In this document: positions 5,269 through 8,014 of the stretch, piece after piece | Layout: every line of letters begins with the position of its first letter | Position numbering within the stretch: the stretch's first letter is position 1 | DNA from: an uncultured Lachnospiraceae bacterium | GTDB taxonomy: Bacteria > Bacillota > Clostridia > Lachnospirales > Lachnospiraceae | NCBI GenBank assembly: GCA_947178465.1 | Contig: CAMWYL010000141.1 | Span: 1-8,014, forward strand | DNA: 8,014 nt | Reading direction: 5' to 3' | Notes under the pieces: model-generated | Seen by the model: the letters and a program-made list of their open reading frames with translations, nothing else | Told to the model about the DNA's origin: nothing | Databases searched by the model: none | Position numbers and translations under genes: made by a program

Positions 5269-6413
5269 AGGACAGCAGGGAATACAATGATATCATGGAT
5301 ATGGTGAATGGCGGAATAATGCTTACAAAGGAGGAGAAGGCGCTTATCATCTCGCTTAAAAGAGACCGGTTTTACGCGCAGGCGAGAGTTGCCGCGATTG
5401 TTCTTTGCGTGCTTTCTGTTATGCTGATGGTCGGCTTTAAGTTCAATGAAGGCTTTTTGGACGCAAACAGCCGTTTCAGCCTTTTGATGGACAGCGTCAA
5501 CCGAATTGAGGAAAACCTTTCCTATCCGAAGATTAATGTGCGGGCGGAGTTTGAGGATGTGCCAAATGCGCAGCTGGTTCTTCTGCCGGATACGCCGATA
5601 GCGGTTGAGAATGTAAGTGTGCGGGAGGAGTTTACCAAGAACAAGATTGTCGTAACGCTCTCCGGCGCTTCAGAGTCGGTTCAGGACGGGGTGAAGCTGG
5701 TAATGGATTCTGACATTATGGACGCTGTGGGTGTATATCGTCAGAATCAGGACGTTGTTGTGGAAATTTTCTGCAACGATATCTATAATTGGAAATTGGG
5801 CGCACGGGAGAACGGACTTGTCGTGAGCTTTGAGAGTCTTCACAGGATGGAGGATAAAACCGTTGTTGTCTATATGCCGTATGAGGACAGAAACAGGCTT
5901 GCAATACCGGAGTGGCAGCAGAGCCTGTCAAAATTTGCAGCGGACAACCATATCCGGCTGTTTCTGGCGTACAATATGCAGGAAAGCTATACGCAGCAGG
6001 AGATTGTGGAGTTTGCAAATGCCATCAGGGCGGATATGCTGTTAGGCATAGAGGTGAAGAGGAATGCGCAGGGCACGAAGTTCGATGCGGTGACCATATG
6101 CAATACCGCGTATTTTATACCGGATTTTAACAGCGCACAGCTGGCGATTTTGTTGGAGGAGGCTTTTTCGGATGTGACGGGCGCGGAGCCTGCCGGTTTT
6201 CGGGAGTGCGTTGAGGAGGATGTACTGATATCTCAGGCGGTCATTCCGGCGGCCATGGTCGAGCTGTCGGTGCCACAGTCGGATTTGGACCGGGTAGAGG
6301 TGCTCTATAAGCTGAATGAAAGCATTCTGGCGGCGATGAAGAGAACAATCACGGATGCGCTTGCAATGTATCTGTCAGGGGCTTCAGGAGGAGAAGCAAC
6401 ACTGAGCCATTAA
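5265..6413 (+). CDS. Membrane-anchored protein with AMIN-like and degenerate amidase_3-like domains
   Basis: 382 residues. The ATG overlaps the upstream stop, with GGGGAG 4 bases before it. A cytoplasmic N-terminus is followed by one membrane segment (about 43-58), a short linker helix and a β-rich region (about 88-190) resembling an AMIN domain. The region 197-371 follows the course of N-acetylmuramoyl-L-alanine amidase (amidase_3/CwlD type): VVVYMPYEDRN where active enzymes have the first His motif, IVEFANAIRADMLLGIEV (247-264) aligning with 'R…AN…ADLFISIHAN', and AAMVELSV (329-336) aligning with the final Glu motif. E333 is kept, but the first His is missing and the IHAN histidine position is E263. 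A catalytically dead amidase or peptidoglycan sensor is therefore inferred. The distant homology was judged by eye; the function is unknown. Confidence 0.85.
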   Translation: MKDSREYNDIMDMVNGGIMLTKEEKALIISLKRDRFYAQARVAAIVLCVLSVMLMVGFKFNEGFLDANSRFSLLMDSVNRIEENLSYPKINVRAEFEDVPNAQLVLLPDTPIAVENVSVREEFTKNKIVVTLSGASESVQDGVKLVMDSDIMDAVGVYRQNQDVVVEIFCNDIYNWKLGARENGLVVSFESLHRMEDKTVVVYMPYEDRNRLAIPEWQQSLSKFAADNHIRLFLAYNMQESYTQQEIVEFANAIRADMLLGIEVKRNAQGTKFDAVTICNTAYFIPDFNSAQLAILLEEAFSDVTGAEPAGFRECVEEDVLISQAVIPAAMVELSVPQSDLDRVEVLYKLNESILAAMKRTITDALAMYLSGASGGEATLSH

Positions 6414-6427
6414 AGCGGCGCGGAAAT

Positions 6428-6432
6428 GGAGG
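6428..6432 (+). promoter_or_regulatory. Ribosome binding site that sets the rdgB start
   Basis: GGAGG lies 5 bases before ATG 6438. It overlaps the in-frame ATG at 6426, which has no comparable site upstream; the family also begins at MKIVFATGN. Confidence 0.8.
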
Positions 6433-6437
6433 AACGG

Positions 6438-7052
6438 ATGAAAATAGTATTTGCGACGGGAAATGCGGGTAAAATGAAGGAAATCCTTATGATATTGGAC
6501 GGGCTTGGAATGGAGATACAGTCCATGAAGGAAGCGGGGGTGGATATCGAGATTGTGGAGGATGGAAAGAGCTTTGAGGAGAATGCGCAGATAAAGGCCG
6601 CAGCCATCGCGTCGGTGTTAAAGGAGCGCGGAGAGCAGGCGGTTGTGCTGGCTGATGACTCAGGACTTGAAATCGATTGGCTGAACAAGGAACCGGGAAT
6701 CTATTCTGCAAGGTATATGGGCGAGGACACCTCCTATACCGTTAAGAACGCGAACCTGATACAGCGTCTGGAGGGCGTCCCCGACGAAAAGCGGACTGCG
6801 CGGTTTGTGTGCGCAATTGCAGCTGTGCTGCCTGATGGGAGAAGTTTTGTCACAAAGGCGGCTGTGGAGGGCATCATCGGCTATGAGGAGAAAGGTGAGA
6901 ACGGCTTTGGCTATGACCCGATTTTCTATCTGCCGGAATATGGTCGATATTCCGCGGAGCTTTCGCCGGAGGAGAAGAATCGGATAAGCCATCGGGGGAA
7001 AGCGCTTGAGGGCATGAAGGAAATCCTAAGGGAAGTCTTAAAGGATTTCTGA
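6438..7052 (+). CDS. rdgB: XTP/dITP diphosphatase (RdgB/HAM1 family)
   Basis: Hydrolyses non-canonical purine nucleoside triphosphates (dITP, XTP, ITP) to the monophosphate and pyrophosphate, keeping deaminated bases out of DNA and RNA; cytosolic, Mg2+-dependent. From ATG 6438 the product is 204 residues, normal for the family. Seen motifs: TGNAGK (7-12) for triphosphate binding, LADDSGLE (71-78) with the catalytic acidic pair, PGIYSARY (86-93), NGFGYDPIF (155-163) and SHRGKAL (184-190) for base recognition. All key residues appear intact. It follows the pseudo-amidase gene by 24 bases and precedes the phosphodiesterase gene by 28 bases, a pairing also found in Bacillus (ysnA-ysnB). Confidence 0.96.
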   Translation: MKIVFATGNAGKMKEILMILDGLGMEIQSMKEAGVDIEIVEDGKSFEENAQIKAAAIASVLKERGEQAVVLADDSGLEIDWLNKEPGIYSARYMGEDTSYTVKNANLIQRLEGVPDEKRTARFVCAIAAVLPDGRSFVTKAAVEGIIGYEEKGENGFGYDPIFYLPEYGRYSAELSPEEKNRISHRGKALEGMKEILREVLKDF

Positions 7053-7080
7053 AAAGAGCTCGGATAAACGGGGATTAGCT

Positions 7081-7563
7081 ATGAGAGTTTTAATTATAAG
7101 CGATACACACAGGAAAAATGAGAATTATCTGAAGATTTTGCCGAAGATAGGGAAGCTGGATCTGGTGATTCATCTCGGAGATATTGAAGGGAGCGAATTT
7201 ACGATACAGGAGGCTGTTGACTGCCCCGTTGAAATGGTTGCGGGAAATAACGACTTTTTCTGCGAGCTGCCCTCAGAAAAGACTTTACAAATCGGTAAGT
7301 ATTGTGTTATGATAACACACGGTCATCGCTACTATATCGGAATGGGGAATGAGATGCTCAAGCGTGAGGCGGTTGCGCAGGGGGCGGATATTGTGATGTA
7401 TGGTCATACACACAGACCGGTGATTGATATTTCAAGCAATATTATCGCCATTAATCCCGGAAGTTTATCCTATCCCAGGCAGGAGAACCACAAGCCTTCT
7501 TATATTATTATGGAGATGGATGCGGACGGTGAGGCGCATTTTACGCTTCAGTATGTGGAGTAG
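7081..7563 (+). CDS. YfcE/MJ0936 family metallophosphodiesterase
   Basis: 160 residues, a compact calcineurin-like phosphoesterase as in MJ0936, YfcE and Bacillus YsnB. Dinuclear metal ligands are all visible: SDTH (D8, H10), LGDIEG (D34), GNND (N56), THGH (H80, H82) and GHTH (H109, H111), followed by the conserved NPGS (125-128). Members act on phosphodiester model substrates in vitro; the natural substrate is not established. The start at 7081 gives the usual N-terminal β-strand directly before DTH; a GGGGA lies 5-6 bases upstream. It is the last gene of the operon. No clear terminator follows, so some reading through towards the tRNA region is possible. Confidence 0.93.
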   Translation: MRVLIISDTHRKNENYLKILPKIGKLDLVIHLGDIEGSEFTIQEAVDCPVEMVAGNNDFFCELPSEKTLQIGKYCVMITHGHRYYIGMGNEMLKREAVAQGADIVMYGHTHRPVIDISSNIIAINPGSLSYPRQENHKPSYIIMEMDADGEAHFTLQYVE

Positions 7564-7649
7564 TGCCGGGAGACAAACATGCCGGCGGAACAGGTGTTTA
7601 CGACAACGGTCGTGGTGGTGCGGGCAGCATAGAAAAGTTGAGAAAGGTG

Positions 7650-7678
7650 TTGACATCAACGGCAGACTTGTGTATAAT
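7650..7678 (+). promoter_or_regulatory. Full-consensus promoter of the tRNA cluster
   Basis: TTGACA (7650-7655), exactly 17 bp, TATAAT (7673-7678): both boxes match the σA consensus completely, as expected for a stable-RNA promoter. Start of transcription is expected near 7685, leaving about 78 bases of leader before tRNA-Pro. The -35 box lies within GTTGA-ca-TCAAC (7649-7660), a short inverted repeat of uncertain meaning. The stretch from the end of the phosphodiesterase gene (7564) to this promoter shows no gene. Confidence 0.88.
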
Positions 7679-7762
7679 AATATTCGTCGCTGTGGGAAAT
7701 AGTGTTGTCATAAAAGACAGTAACTGTGTTTGACGGCGGGGATAAATGACAGATACAATTGC

Positions 7763-7837
7763 CGGGGTGTGGCTCAGCTTGGCTAGAGCGCCTGGTTTGG
7801 GACCAGGAGGTCGCAGGTTCGAATCCTGTCACCCCGA
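7763..7837 (+). tRNA. tRNA-Pro (anticodon TGG)
   Basis: Complete cloverleaf of 75 bases: acceptor CGGGGTG/CACCCCG with discriminator A, D-arm GCTC/GAGC, anticodon stem CCTGG/CCAGG with loop TTTGGGA (TGG), T-arm GCAGG/CCTGT around TTCGAAT. The 3' CCA is not encoded (next bases TGC) and must be added by the nucleotidyltransferase. Confidence 0.98.
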
Positions 7838-7856
7838 TGCGGTAGTTTTCCTATAT

Positions 7857-7927
7857 GCGGGTGTAGTTCAATGGTAGAACACCAGCCTTCCAAGCTGGAT
7901 ACGTGGGTTCGATTCCCATCACCCGCT
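7857..7927 (+). tRNA. tRNA-Gly (anticodon TCC)
   Basis: Complete cloverleaf of 71 bases: acceptor GCGGGTG/CACCCGC with discriminator T, anticodon stem CCAGC/GCTGG with loop CTTCCAA (TCC), T-arm GTGGG/CCCAT around TTCGATT. CCA is not encoded. It begins 19 bases after tRNA-Pro. Confidence 0.98.
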
Positions 7928-7930
7928 CTT

Positions 7931-7951
7931 ATCGTATGCTTTACATGCGAT
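7931..7951 (+). other. Hairpin in the tRNA-Gly/tRNA-Arg spacer
   Basis: ATCGTATG-cttta-CATGCGAT pairs over 8 bp with one G·U. A second pairing, CGTATG (7933-7938) with CATACG (7955-7960), is mutually exclusive with it and uses the first base of tRNA-Arg. It may be a processing feature of the tRNA precursor; no T-run follows, so it is not a terminator. Confidence 0.45.
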
Positions 7952-7959
7952 TATCATAC

Positions 7960-8014
<55 letters not shown>

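Noticed and set aside
7730..7759. Second tRNA promoter TTGACG-18-TACAAT
   Set aside because: Transcription would begin at about 7766, inside tRNA-Pro (starts 7763), so it could not make a complete tRNA.

Overview
The window looks like chromosomal DNA of a Clostridia-class Firmicute, most likely a Lachnospiraceae member. This is inferred from the GGAGG-type ribosome binding sites, the purine-rich sense strands, a DUF1836 protein, a YerC-type TrpR-like regulator and the FAD/Rieske oxidoreductase subtype. No taxon can be proven from the sequence alone. There is no phage, plasmid, CRISPR or defence module; most of the window is housekeeping.

Layout. (1) 2-1291 is the 3' part of a FAD-dependent oxidoreductase with a C-terminal Rieske domain; its start lies to the left of the window. 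(2) 1292-1663 is non-coding and holds two tandem copies of a 139-bp repeat made of hairpins, ending in an intrinsic terminator and then a promoter. (3) 1664-2386 encodes a membrane-anchored coiled-coil protein with a degenerate M23 (LytM) domain. (4) 2405-2734 (minus) encodes a TrpR-like repressor, divergent from a DUF1836 predicted regulator at 2896-3501. Their shared intergenic region has a promoter for each side and a palindrome inside the spacer of the rightward promoter. (5) 3602-3994 is a small orphan gene with its own good promoter, ribosome binding site and terminator. (6) 4069-7563 is a probable operon: THUMP-domain RNA methyltransferase, membrane-anchored protein with a degenerate amidase_3-like domain, RdgB/HAM1 nucleotide pyrophosphatase and YfcE/MJ0936 phosphodiesterase. 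(7) A consensus promoter at 7650-7678 leads into a tRNA cluster, Pro(TGG)-Gly(TCC)-Arg(TCT), with the last tRNA cut by the window edge.

How the genes fit together. The operon joins RNA modification and nucleotide-pool cleaning with an envelope protein; the rdgB-phosphodiesterase pairing is also seen in Bacillus (ysnA-ysnB). Two unrelated proteins in the window carry peptidoglycan-hydrolase folds whose metal ligands appear largely lost, suggesting structural or regulatory envelope roles. The points most worth a second look are the nested hairpin repeat with compensatory base changes, the palindrome between the TrpR-like and DUF1836 genes, the pseudo-amidase, the unrecognised small gene, and a methyltransferase promoter placed so close that the mRNA may be leaderless.
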